From NCBI GenBank assembly GCA_028829895.1, contig CM054180.1, forward strand, positions 90,397,135 through 90,461,134: a stretch of DNA of 64,000 nucleotides, given 5' to 3'. How positions within the stretch are numbered: the stretch's first letter is position 1; the number at the start of each line of letters is the position of its first letter. A program made the position numbers and the translations under genes. Source of the stretch: Sinotaia quadrata (Eukaryota; Mollusca; Gastropoda; Architaenioglossa; Viviparidae). This document shows positions 37,745 through 49,200 of this stretch, piece after piece. The notes beneath the pieces are model-generated. The model was not told the DNA's origin and searched no databases. It saw only the letters and a list, made by a program, of their open reading frames with translations.

Positions 37745-39575
37745 AAGTGTCGCTTGCAAAAAGGTGCATATCACCAAAAAACGCTTAATTTGGATACAGG
37801 AATCAGGGTGATGCCAGATCTCCAGAAATACACTTCGGTTGATTTTGATGCCAGATCTTCAGAAATGTTCATTTGGATGCAGATCGGTAATTTTTATTCC
37901 AGTATCGTATTCGAAAGTGTTGGTCATCTGTTGATTTTCATGCCGGCATCTCATGCGAAATAGTGCGGATCGCCAAAAAAGAATTCTTTTGATGCTTGCA
38001 TCGGTAGATTTTGATGCTGGCATCGCATAGGTAAAGGAGCGGATCAACATGGCATTGGTTGATTTTCATGCAGGCATTGCACTCGAGAAGGCGCATATCG
38101 ATTGATTTTGTTGTAGGCATCGGGGTGATGCCAGATCTCCAGAAATACGCTTCGGTGGATTTTGATGCCAGGTCTCCAGAAATGATATTCATTTGGATAC
38201 AGACATCGGTAATTTTTATTCCTGTATCGTACTCGAAAATGTTGGTCATGTGTAGATTTTCATGTCGGCATCGCATGCGAAATAGCGCGGATCGCCAAAG
38301 AAAATTAATTTTGATGCTGGCATCGCATACGAAAAGGAGCGGATTAACTTGGCATTGGTTGATTTTCATGCAGGCATAGCACTCGAAAAGGCGCGTATCG
38401 ATTGATTTTGATGTAGGCATCGGGTGATTTTGATGCCAGATCTCCAGAAAAACGCTTCGGTGGATTTTGATGCCAGATCTCCAGAAATGATGTTCATTTG
38501 GATGCAGACATCGGTAATTTTTATTCCAGTATCGTATTCGAAAATGTTGGTCCTCTGTAGATTTTCATGCCTGCATCGGATGCGAAAAAGCGCGGATCGC
38601 CAAAAAAGAATTGATGCTGGCATCGGTAGATTTTGATGCTGGCATCGCATACGAAAAGGAGCGGATCAACATGGCATTGATTGATAACGGATCAGCGCTA
38701 TCGCACTCGAAAAGGCGCGTATCGATTAATTTTGATGTAGGCATCAGCATCGAATGTGAAAAGGGGCGGATTGCAAACGCTTGATTTTCATGAAGGCATC
38801 GGTGGATTTTCATGCAGGCATCGCAATCGAAAAGGAGTGGATAAATAATGCTTGCTCATGCATGCACTGGTGTATCATGCAGTCATTGCATGCGAAATTG
38901 AGCGGATTGCTAGAACGAATTTTGATGCATGCATCAGTGGATTTTCATGCAGGCATCGCATGCAAAAAGGAGCGGATCGCCATAAAAACGCTTTATTTGG
39001 ATGCATGCATCGTGCGCGAAATGGCCCGTATCGCTTGATTTTGATGTATTCATCGAATGCGAAAAGTAGCAGAAAAAACTTGATTTTGGTGCCGGCATCT
39101 GTTGTTTCTAATGCCGGAAAAGGTGAATTTTGAGGACATTGCTTGCGAAAAGGACCGGATTCCTAGAAAAAAGTTTGATTTTCATACAGGTTGATGTTGA
39201 TGCCAGCATCACATGCGAAAAGAGCGGATCTGTAGAAATACGTTTGATTTGATGCAGTCATCGGTTTGATGTCAGTATCACATGCGAAAATGCGCGGATC
39301 AACAAAAAAATCGCTTGATTTTCATGCAGGGATCGGTGGATTTTAGGCGAAAAGGATTGGCTCTCCAGAAAAACTTGATGTTTATGCAAGCATCGGTGTA
39401 TTTTCATGCAATCATTCCAAAAATGAGCGAATTGCCAGAAAGCAATTTAATTTTGATGCAGTCATCGGTGGTTTTTATTGAGCTTCGGTGGATTTTGATG
39501 CCAGATCTCCAGAAAAACGTATGATTTTGATTCAGGCATATGGGATTCCAGCATCGCATTCGACTTAGCGCGGAT
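37745..39575 (+). repeat. Satellite block E, forward orientation
   Basis: Forward monomers of the block C type (GATGTTCATTTGGATGCAG, TGTTGGTC-TCTG). About 38780-39050 is an inverted copy of about 35000-35330 in block D. The right boundary falls within a GGATCC at 39572-39577, where the sequence turns into its reverse complement. Confidence 0.9.
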
Positions 39576-41076
39576 CCGCTCAGTTTTCGTATGCGATGCC
39601 AGCATACGATAGATGCCTGCATCCAAATAAAGCGTTTTTATGGCGATCCGCTCCATATTGCATGCGATGCCTGCATGAAAATCCATCGATGCATGCATCA
39701 AAATTCGTTCTAGCAATCCGCTCAATTTCGCATGACTGACTGCATGATACACCGGTGCCTGCATGATCAAGCATTATTTATCCACTCCTTTTCGATTGCG
39801 ATGCCTGCATGAAAATCCACCGATGCTTTCATGAAAACCAAGCTTGCAATCCGCCCCATTTCACATTCGATGCTGACATCAAAATCCCCCGATGCCTACA
39901 TCAAAATTAATCGATACGCGCCTTTTCGAGTGCGATGCCAGCATCAAAATTAATTCTTTTTTGGCGTTTCTGGAGATTTGGCATCAAAATCCACCGATGC
40001 TATAAATAAAAACCACCGATGCCTGCATCAAAATTGATTTCTGGCAATACCCACGGATTTGCATGCAATGACCGCATGAAAATACACCGATGCATACATA
40101 AACATCAAGCGTTTTTCTCCTTTCCGCATGCGATGCGTGCATCCACCGATCCCTGCAAGAAAAACAAGCGGTTTTTTTTTTTTTTTTGGTGATCCGCGCC
40201 ATTTCGCAAATAATGCCGGCATGAAAAACCTACCATCAAAAATCCACCGAAGCATGACCATCAAAATCGATCGTTTTTCTGGAGATCGATCATTTTCGCA
40301 TTCGCCGATGCCTGCATCCACTAAGTGATTTTTCAGCGATCCGCACCATACCGGCATCAAAATCCACAGATTCATTCACCAAAATACTGCCTGCATCATA
40401 TTTGGTGATCCGACCATTTCTCAAGCGTTGCCGCGTTTTTTTTTCTCGATCCAATGTAAATCCACCGATGACCATCAAAAAGTGTTTTTCTGGACATCCG
40501 TTCATTTTCACATTCGATACTGGCTTATAATCACCGATGCCTGCATCCAAATTAAGCGTTTTTTGGCGATACACTCCTTTTTGCAAGCGATGCCTGCTTG
40601 AAAATCCACCGAAAATCATTTTCTTTCAAAATCGCCTGCATTAAAATCAAGTATCTTTCTGGCAATCCTTTTCGCATGCAATGATGTCATTTCTCATGCG
40701 ATGCCAACATGAAAATCCACAGATGACCATCAAAATCAAGCGTTTTTTCTGGAGAATCGTTCATTTTCGAATACGATACTGGCATAAAAATCAACGCATG
40801 CATCTAAATTAAGCGTTTTTATTGCGATCCGCGCCTTCATGCGGTGCCTACATGAAATTCCACCGATGCATGCTTATGGCGATCCGTGCCTGCCTTCATG
40901 AAAATCCACCGATGCCTACATTAAAAAAAAGTGTTTTTCTGGAGATATAGCAATAAAATCTACTGATATTTTAATTAAAACATCTATGCCTGCATCAAAA
41001 TCACGTTTCTTTCTGGTCATATTCGATGCAATTACTGCATGAAAATACACATGGCTGAAAGCGTTTTCTTGGTGAT
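39576..41076 (-). repeat. Satellite block F, reverse orientation
   Basis: Reverse monomers. 39590-39790 resembles 35030-35230, and 40190-40440 resembles 33700-34000, both in the same orientation. Blocks D and F thus share duplicated segments on either side of block E. Confidence 0.9.
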
Positions 41077-43449
41077 CTTTGATTTTGATGTAGGAATGAG
41101 GGGATTTTGATATCGGCATCGAATGCGATTTTTGCAAGAAAAAACTTGGTGCCGGCATCTGTGGTTTCTGATGCCGGAAAAGGTGAATTTTGATGACGGC
41201 ATCGCATGCCTTAAGGATCGTCTCCAATTGATTCACACATTTGATGCCAGCATCGCATTCGAAATAGCGCGGATAGCCAAAAAACCGCTGAAATTTGATG
41301 CGGGGACAGATTGATTTTTATGATTAAATGCTAAATGGCGCAGGTTACTATTAAAACACTTGATTTTGATGTAGGCATCTGTGGAATTTCATGCAGGCTG
41401 CTTGCGAAAAGGACCGGATTCCTAGAAAAAAATTTGATTTTGATACAGGCTTCGGTTGATGTTTATGCCAGCATCACATGCGAAAAGAGCGGCTCTCTGG
41501 AAATACTTTTTTGATACAGTCATCGGTTTAGATGTCAGCATTACATGCGAAAATGCGAGGATCACCACCAAAAAAAAAAATCGCTTGATTTTCATGCAGG
41601 GATCGGTGAATTTTATGCGAAAAGGAGTGGATCTCCAGAAAAACTTGTTTATGCATGCATCGGTGGATTTTCATGTAGGTACTTCATGAAGGCGCGGATC
41701 GCAATAAAAACGCTTAATTTAGATGCAGGCATCGGTGCTTTTTATGCCAGTATCGTATTCGAAAATGAACGGCTGCAGAAAAACGCTTGATTTTTATGGT
41801 CATCTGTGGATTTTCATGGAATCGCATGAGAAATGACGAGGTTCTAAAAAACCGGATTAGTTTTGATGATGGCAGGTATTTGATGCCTGAATCGCATGCG
41901 AAAAGGACCGGATTACCAGAAAAACACTTGATTTTCAGGTATCTGATGCAAGCATCGGTGAATTTTTCTGGAGACATCGCATGCGAAAAGGCGCGTATCG
42001 CCCAAAAACCGCTTAAATTTGATTCGGGGACAGGTTGATTTTTATGATGACATTAAATGCGAAAAGGCGCAGATTATCAATAAAACACTTGATTTTGATA
42101 TAGGCATTTGTGGAATTTCATGCAGGCATCATATACGAGAATGCGCGGATCGCAAGGAATCGGTGGATTTGCTGTCAGCATCGAATGAGAAGAGAGGGTT
42201 GCAAGAAAAAAACCTTGATTTTTATGCAGGCATCGATTGATGCCGCCGGCCTCCGTGGATTCTAGATCTCCAGAAAAAAGGTTTTATTTTGATGCCAGAT
42301 CTCCAGAAATACGCTTGATTTTGATGAACCATCGGTGCATTCAGGCATCGCATTCGAAAAGGATTGGATCTTGATGTTCATTCATGTATCGGTGGATTTT
42401 AATGCTGTCATCGCATGCAAAAAGGCGCGGATCGCCATAAAAACGCTTAATTTAGATTCAGGCATCTGTGATTTAATTCCAGTATAGTATTCGAAAATGA
42501 AGGGATCTCAAGAAAAACGCTTGATTTTGGTCCAGTGGATTTTCATGGGAAATGGCGCGGTTCGCCAAAAAAGAATTAATTTAAATCTTGGCATAGATAT
42601 ATTTTTAGATGCCTGCATGCGAAAAGGAGCGGATCGCAAAATAAAAACAAGAAAACGCTTGATTTTGATGTAGGCTTCGGTGGTTTTTATGTCGGCATCG
42701 AATGCGAAAAAGAGCGGATTACCAGAAAAAAACTTTTTTGAATTTTGAATGCAGGCATCGATGGTTTTTGATGCCGGAAACAGTGGATTTTGATGCCACC
42801 ATCGCATGCAAAAAGGATCGTCTCTCCAGAAAAATGCTTGATTATGCCGGCATCGCATGGCATATAAGGCGCGGATATTTTGATGCAGGCATCGGTGGAC
42901 ATGCAGGCATCACGAGAAACTGATCCGATCTCCAGAAAACCGCTTTTTTTTGATTCACGCATGCGCGGATCGCAAACAAAAAAAAAATGCTTCATTTTGA
43001 TGTAGGCATCGGTGGATTTTGCTGTAAGCATTGAATGCGATTAGGAGGCATGCCAGAAAGAAACTTGATGTAGGCATCAGTGGTTTTTGATGCCGTCATC
43101 GGTGGATTTTGATTCATTATCTCCAGAAATACGCTTGATTTTCATGCATGCATCGGTGGATTTTCATGCAGGCATCGAATGCAAAAATGCGCGAATTGCC
43201 AAAAAAACGCTTGATTTTGATTCGGGCATAGGTGGACTTTGATGCCAGCATATGCAAAAAGGAGCAGATCTCCAGGAAAACGCTAAATTTTGTTTCAGGC
43301 ATCGGTGGATTTTGTTGCAAGCATCGCATGGAAAAAGTCGCGGATCTCCAGAAAAACGTTTGATTTAGATGCCTGTATGGGTGGATTTTGATGCTGGCAT
43401 CTCATGTGAAACGGTGTGGATCGCGAAAAAAAAACCGCTTGATTTAAAG
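41077..43449 (+). repeat. Satellite block G, forward orientation
   Basis: Forward monomers, the inverted counterpart of block B. The last monomer (ACGGTGTGGATCGCG with an A-run, then CCGCTTGATTTAAAG) meets the right palindrome arm at about 43450. The same junction appears inverted at about 24440. Confidence 0.93.
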
Positions 43450-43654
43450 TAACTTACCACAAGAGGTTGTGTAGCAATTCTACTTCTATTTAAACAATTA
43501 TTTTACATTGTCTATATAAAAATGGATCTAAGCACCTAGTGCTTGATATTAACTATTGAAGTATACAAACTACTGACTGGCAACATAATCAGTTGGGCGT
43601 ATCAATGTGTGCAGAGCTGCCCCGATTTGCTTTAGGGGCATTGTTTGTACAGAT

Positions 43655-44159
43655 CAGGGGTGGGCAAACTCCGGCCCTCAGGCCAAATTGCAAAGGTCTT
43701 TTGTCTGGCCCACCACCATCTGGCCCAAGAGACAGCAAATTAGTGAATAAAATAAATGGGTGTTGTTATACACTGTCATCCTTCCTTCAGGCAAGTTTCC
43801 ACATTTTGTTAAACATACTCAGCGCATTATAACTATATTCGAAAGCACATTTTGCTGTGAACTGTTCTTGATGAAATATACAAAGAGTCACTTTTGCTCT
43901 CAACTCTGACCGTCATCTAAATGACATTATTCTTCACGTCCACCACATCAATTAAGCCCGTCATTAAATCACTGATTCATTGTAAGCAACACCATCCATC
44001 TCATTAACTTTTTTGTTGAAACTGAATTATTTAAAAAATTAAATACACCTTTTAAAATTACTTTGTTCTCATTTTATTTTCTGGACTGTGACATTTGGTT
44101 GTCTATCCAGCCAGTGAACTGCTCCAATAGTTGTGTAATTAAAAGTTTGCCTTCCTCTG
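43655..44159 (+). mobile_element. hAT-like MITE, right-arm copy
   Basis: Terminal inverted repeats CAGGGGTGGGCAAACTCC at the left and the inverted CAGAGGAAGGCAAACTTT at the right. Flanks GTACAGAT (43647-43654) and GTCTAGAT (44160-44167) match at 6 of 8 positions, consistent with an aged 8-bp hAT target duplication. About 505 bp, no transposase. The same insertion is in the left arm, so it predates the inverted duplication. Confidence 0.85.
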
Positions 44160-45641
44160 GTCTAGATCCAAGAAAATTTCACAGTGCTAAGAGCACCAAA
44201 AGTAAAATGAGTGACTCTAGACAAGACCATCCATTACTGTTTTGGCATAAAAATTTACCTTGATGAATTAATCACAAAATATGATTGGTTGATGACAAAC
44301 AAATACAATTTTTTTCCTGCATTATGGAAAGATGTCAAATAAAATTCAATTTAAGCCTTTATTATGAAGTACATATTGAAATTTTGCCATAATAAAACTC
44401 CCTCTGTCGGTCAGTTCCTGTGTCCCTGTCATAAGTATAGGACAGTGATCATAGTATTTTAAGCTACATTTATTTCCTTTAAATGTAAGCCAACTATATC
44501 CTGTGCTCATGAAGAAACAGCAGTCTGGTACAATGTGTTGGACTTAGAAATGGTATATCGTCATAGTTCTTTAGGTGATTTTAGCCTCTACACTGCCATC
44601 AGAAAGTAATCCTTGAATAAGATTTTTTCTCTATATATTTCTTTAATGGTTTTGGATGAAACAGTAGTAGCTACAATATAAAAATTGGATAAGGAAGTGT
44701 GATTTGAATAGCACACGATTTAATTTCATATCCAGTGATTCTTACTGCTTGTTATTTGTGTGAGCAAGCCTCTCTGGTAGTTGTGTTTATTTTCAAGAAC
44801 AAGACGAGTAGGACAGTTATACAACATCAAATATATAAACACTTACTACATTGTGATGTGCACCTGAGATATATCCCTGTCTGATTGTTAAAGCATGTTT
44901 TGCTTGTCTTTTTTCTTTTATTTCTCAAGGACTGTTTGCTAGTTATAAAATAAAAGACTGTAGTAGGCCTTACAAGAGCATGCTTGTACCCCTGCAAGCA
45001 GAATTTAGTTTTATTTTTCTGTGGAAGTTTCTGAAAAGTTGGTTGGGTGATTAGTTGGTTTTTGCCACATTCCTGCCTTTATAGTTCATAATGTGTAGTG
45101 GAAATATAGAGCAATGAGTATGTAAATGCACCAAATCTGCTACTTGACAATTACAGCTAACAAAGATATAAATGCCCCTGCTAATGTCAACTGGATTACA
45201 CCAGATATGTATTGCAATTTCAAAAGTTTCTAAACATACAACAAGGTTAAATTCATAGGCAGTTTTAAATACATTTTATTTCATAACTAACATGCACCAG
45301 AGTTAATAAAGAGAGACTAGATTATATCAAACTACCTTCTATATGGAGAGAAGTAACCCATCTTATTGTAAAATCTTTTACTAAACACATTCTCATTAAA
45401 CTTGGAAATCTGTCATCTGTCCTATACTCAAACAAATACAGTATGGAGTAATTTATAAATGCATACTGACATGAGAATTAACCAGAAAAGTGGACTTGTT
45501 TTTGTTTTTTGTTGTTGATAATTTTAATTTCAGTGATTAATTAAATGATTTTATATTAATGTTAGTATTGTTTCACATAAGAACATGATTCTATATCAAT
45601 ATATGTGTTTGTAGACATTCTGTGACATAGCACATACAGAG

Positions 45642-45647
45642 TTTATT
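45642..45647 (-). terminator. NFKBIL1: Poly(A) signal of NFKBIL1
   Basis: AATAAA on the minus strand 54 bp after the stop codon. The matching signal is kept in the left-arm pseudogene near 22373, but there the following roughly 190 bp are missing. Confidence 0.7.
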
Positions 45648-45700
45648 AACTTCATTAAGATTAATATAAACAGGCCATTAATAAACATATAAGATATGAA

Positions 45701-46299
45701 CTATTCCTTAATTACTTTATCATTTAATATTATATCTGCCTTCTTGTTGATAGCCTGTGAAATCTGATTGACTAAATCTAAAATTTTAGCTTTGCTAGAA
45801 TGTTCCAGTCGGTCACTAAACCTTTGAAGAAACTTATCAGGATGCCAGCGAATCTGCTGTTCTTTTATATATTTCTTCTTGAGAGCACCATCAAGTGGAA
45901 TATCACAAAACAACACTTCCATCATAGTTTCAACAGTTCCACTGCATGGCCAAGGAATATCAGCAAAATGCATATTCTTATTTTTGTCATTCAAAGCTTT
46001 CTGGTAATTGATCTCATAGTTCATTTTTCGTGTCTGAAAATATTCCTTTTTGTGTTCATTTGCATTAAAGCTGTAACTTTCTTGTAGGTCTTTTCGAGCT
46101 TTTTTCAAATCATCTTCTTCACAAGTTGTCTCTGAAGCAAAAGACTTACTTTTTGAAGTGTTAAGGTCTGATGATTTTCTTTTTCTTTTATCTTTGTCCA
46201 TCCAAATGTTCGCGTTATGGTAATGTTTTCGCTGATGCTCACTCCACAGCCGATCAGCCCATTCATCATATGTTTCTTGCTCTCTTTCTAGGCTTGCAC
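45701..46299 (-). CDS. NFKBIL1: NFKBIL1 terminal exon
   Basis: Opens after TGTGTCAG at phase 1 (G from the previous exon completes a Gly codon) and runs 199 codons including a TAG at 45701-45703. It contains DEWADRLWSEH, a Lys/Glu-rich region, DIPWPC, and IRWHPDKFLQRF followed by a helical tail ending ILNDKVIKE. The Arg and the DKFLQRF missing from the left-arm pseudogene are intact here. A GTG at 46306 that could be read as a start lies across the acceptor and is not a real start. Confidence 0.95.
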
Positions 46300-49200
46300 C
46301 TGACACATATTTATAAGTTAATTAGCTTCTATGATTTTATGATTATCTGACAAATTACTTTGAAGAAATATAAAGAAATGAGCATATAATATAATTTAGA
46401 AGAGAAAACATTATTTTTATAAAAGATAAAACTTACTCTGCCAAGATTTATAGTTTAGAAATAAAAGAGTTATGTCTAGGGGATACAGAAAAAAAAAGCT
46501 CTTATTGCTTTAAAATAGAATCAAAAAACAAAAAACCCAACAAACCAATGACATGTGAAACTTATTTCCAGAAGTATTTAAAAAAATAACCTCTATAAAT
46601 TATTTATATAATAGCACTTGCATGGAAAAATTGCAAGTAGCAGTTGTTCTTGAAAGAATATAAAAGCTTATGATTATTACTAGCTGTGATGTTTTGCTGA
46701 GAGATGGGCAAGATGTTAATTGTCCACCAACCTGGACCACCCATAACATTAGGCTAATCCCCAAAACACACCTTCTGGCTGGCCATAAGTGTTAGAAAGA
46801 TGAATAATGTAGAATAGAAGAGTGATAGTTCTAGAAGACAGCTTCAGCCCCCTGATACATATAGCCAGGATAGTAAGTATGTAGGTGACAGACTACATGA
46901 GTGGTCTATATATCAACAATAAATGTATTCAACAAGAAATAACATAAGACAGCATTGTTGCATATAGTGGATAGTTCTACAGTTACAATTAGAGTTTATA
47001 TGTATATAAGTTCATAATCATGACCACATGGTGTCATAAGAAAATGTTAACTTTATAGCACTGTAGTAGAAATTTGCATTGTTCGTATAAGCAAACTATA
47101 AATGAGTTTATAAGAGAACACTGAGTGCTTCTGAGTGAACTTTAAAAGTACTGTGATTAAAGTTTGAGTGAATTCGACTGTATCTTGACTTGCAGTTGTT
47201 GACTTTATAATTACACAACTTTAAGTCCATCTGACGAGTTCTCTGGTTACCAATGAATTTTATTAGCAAACACTTCCATGGTCCTTCAAACCAGTCCTTG
47301 AAATCTGTCATTCTGCTTTGGTGCTTTGTGGTGCAAAACTTATCAAAGTCAACTTCCAGGATAAAGTTCTGGCATTGTTTTATGGCTCCACTTGTTGCTC
47401 AACATCTCAGATAAAGTGCCATTCTTTGGCAATAATAATATATACAGAGGATGATTTCCTGCTGTATTTTTATCTGGAAATAAGAGTTAATAACATGGAT
47501 ATAATTTATTAAGACTGGGAGCCAAAATATGTGTTGACTTAAGTGGTCAGCTGCATTCGTCTAATGATTTACAGGTGAGTTTCTAGTACGTTCATTCATG
47601 CGCTGAGTTGTGCTTTAGTTGGTTAATTTAGTGAATTGTCTGGAACATTCATGTTGTAGACAATGTCTATCAATAGCGCCTTAGGGAATAACAACAACAA
47701 CAAAATAATCCAATGCTGTTGCTGTACCAGTTGAATTAAAATCATTGTCAATAAATGGTGTATGAAGATTTGCAGTCCATTCATTGTCAGTCTGAATAGG
47801 TGGGTCTGGATATAATTCTATTTCAGAGTCTAACTTGCTACTACAGTCGAACCCACATCTTGGCATTGGTTACCTCGCCAACCCTAGTAAGTCGACGTTT
47901 TTGAAGTGGAACCGCCAAATTCCCTCTTTGTCTTAGCATTTTCTCATTGGTTACGGTATCGATTCTTTTATGTCACCGAACCCTAATATCTCGGGCACAA
48001 GAGTGCCAAAATTGTGACTTAACATTGGTTATCTCGACCCCTGTGATGACTAATCACTGGCTTTTGAAAATGTTAGTTATTGATGCCACTTCGCCATCTT
48101 GCTAACAATAAATGGCCATGGCTTATTAACAACCTACAGCTTAAAAGGGCATTGTTTTCCTTATCGTGCAAAATAGGCACACTGTTGCCCTTCAACTGGC
48201 TCACACCTCTGTTAGCCCACTTTTGAAGTAACTGCTTGTACGATACTTTTCAGAGGCAGCTTCAGCCCACCCCCACCCACCTGGCGGAGAATGGTTGAGG
48301 GTGTGTGCCTGATAGGTGTGACATGTTTCACCCCCCTTCTTCCTGCCCTCCACCTTAGATGCACCGCAAGACTGTGAGGATCCCCTATAAGCAAACCAAG
48401 ACCAAGAACCATGCTTTTTCATAGCATTTTCTCATGTTATGTTGATTCTTTTATGTCGCCGAACACTAATACAATGTCTCTTTGTTTGTTTGTTTCTTTC
48501 TTTCTTTCTTTGTACTCTACATGTATTTTGAGCACAAAAGAGGGCCCAAATCACCACTTAACATCAGTTATCTTGATCCCCATGATTAATCATCGCCGGC
48601 TTTTGAAAAAGTTATTGATGTCTTTCAACTGGCCATCAACCTCAACCTCTTTTATGTTAATCAGCCCAATTTTGAAGTAACCGCACGTACGATACTTTTC
48701 AGAGCTGTCAGAGCTAAATGACTTGCAAATTTAATTTTGACATTGGTTAGCTTTTTTGTAAAAATGAACTACAGTGTACACCCTGCATTTTTTTGTGATT
48801 TTTGTGAGCGATCAATGTTGGAGAATATAATGAAAGGTTTGTACATTTTTATTGTATACATGTACTGGTAAATCTCTGCTGTTGGTGCACATAAGCCAAT
48901 TGTTGTTAGCAAACAATGTACATGTACATGTATGTACATTTTATAGCATCATCAAACAAATCACAGCAACGCTTTTATGTAAAAAATCAAAAATCACGTG
49001 CATGTACATTCTCATTTATTAACGCACATCATGTACATAAAGAAATTTCAAGCACATTACATGTAATATTGAAGAATTTGTTTTCAGGTAGACTGTTAAA
49101 AAAACTACAAAGCATTTTAGACTTTGTAAAGAAACTATATTAACTGCGTGTACATAAACCTTTTGTTGTTATCAAACATGTACATTTATGTACAATTTTA

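Larger units (their letters stand above)
43450..47785 (-). repeat. Right arm of the giant palindrome (non-satellite part)
   Basis: Inverted partner of 20235-24440. It holds the intact terminal NFKBIL1 exon, its 3' flank and the second copy of the hAT-like MITE. Homology ends inside the acidic exon at about 47785, but here the exon continues, so this is the ancestral configuration. The arm is about 130 bp longer than the left arm overall, because of several indels. Confidence 0.95.

Noticed and set aside
24467..43329. Dozens of open reading frames in the central satellite, some up to 187 codons
   Set aside because: Same reason: recurring translations of the monomer, in several frames and both orientations, with no protein family resemblance.
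24440..43449. CRISPR-like array
   Set aside because: The repeat units are contiguous and diverged, with no constant repeat and unique spacers, and the surrounding DNA is clearly eukaryotic.
46300..46308. GTG start of the last NFKBIL1 exon
   Set aside because: The codon spans the splice acceptor; phase-matched upstream exons show that translation continues from exon 4.
20235..47785. Pure assembly artefact (same sequence placed twice)
   Set aside because: The arms differ by several separate indels and substitutions, and the pseudogene changes hit conserved residues only in the left copy. An artefact from two alleles is still possible and is named as a test.
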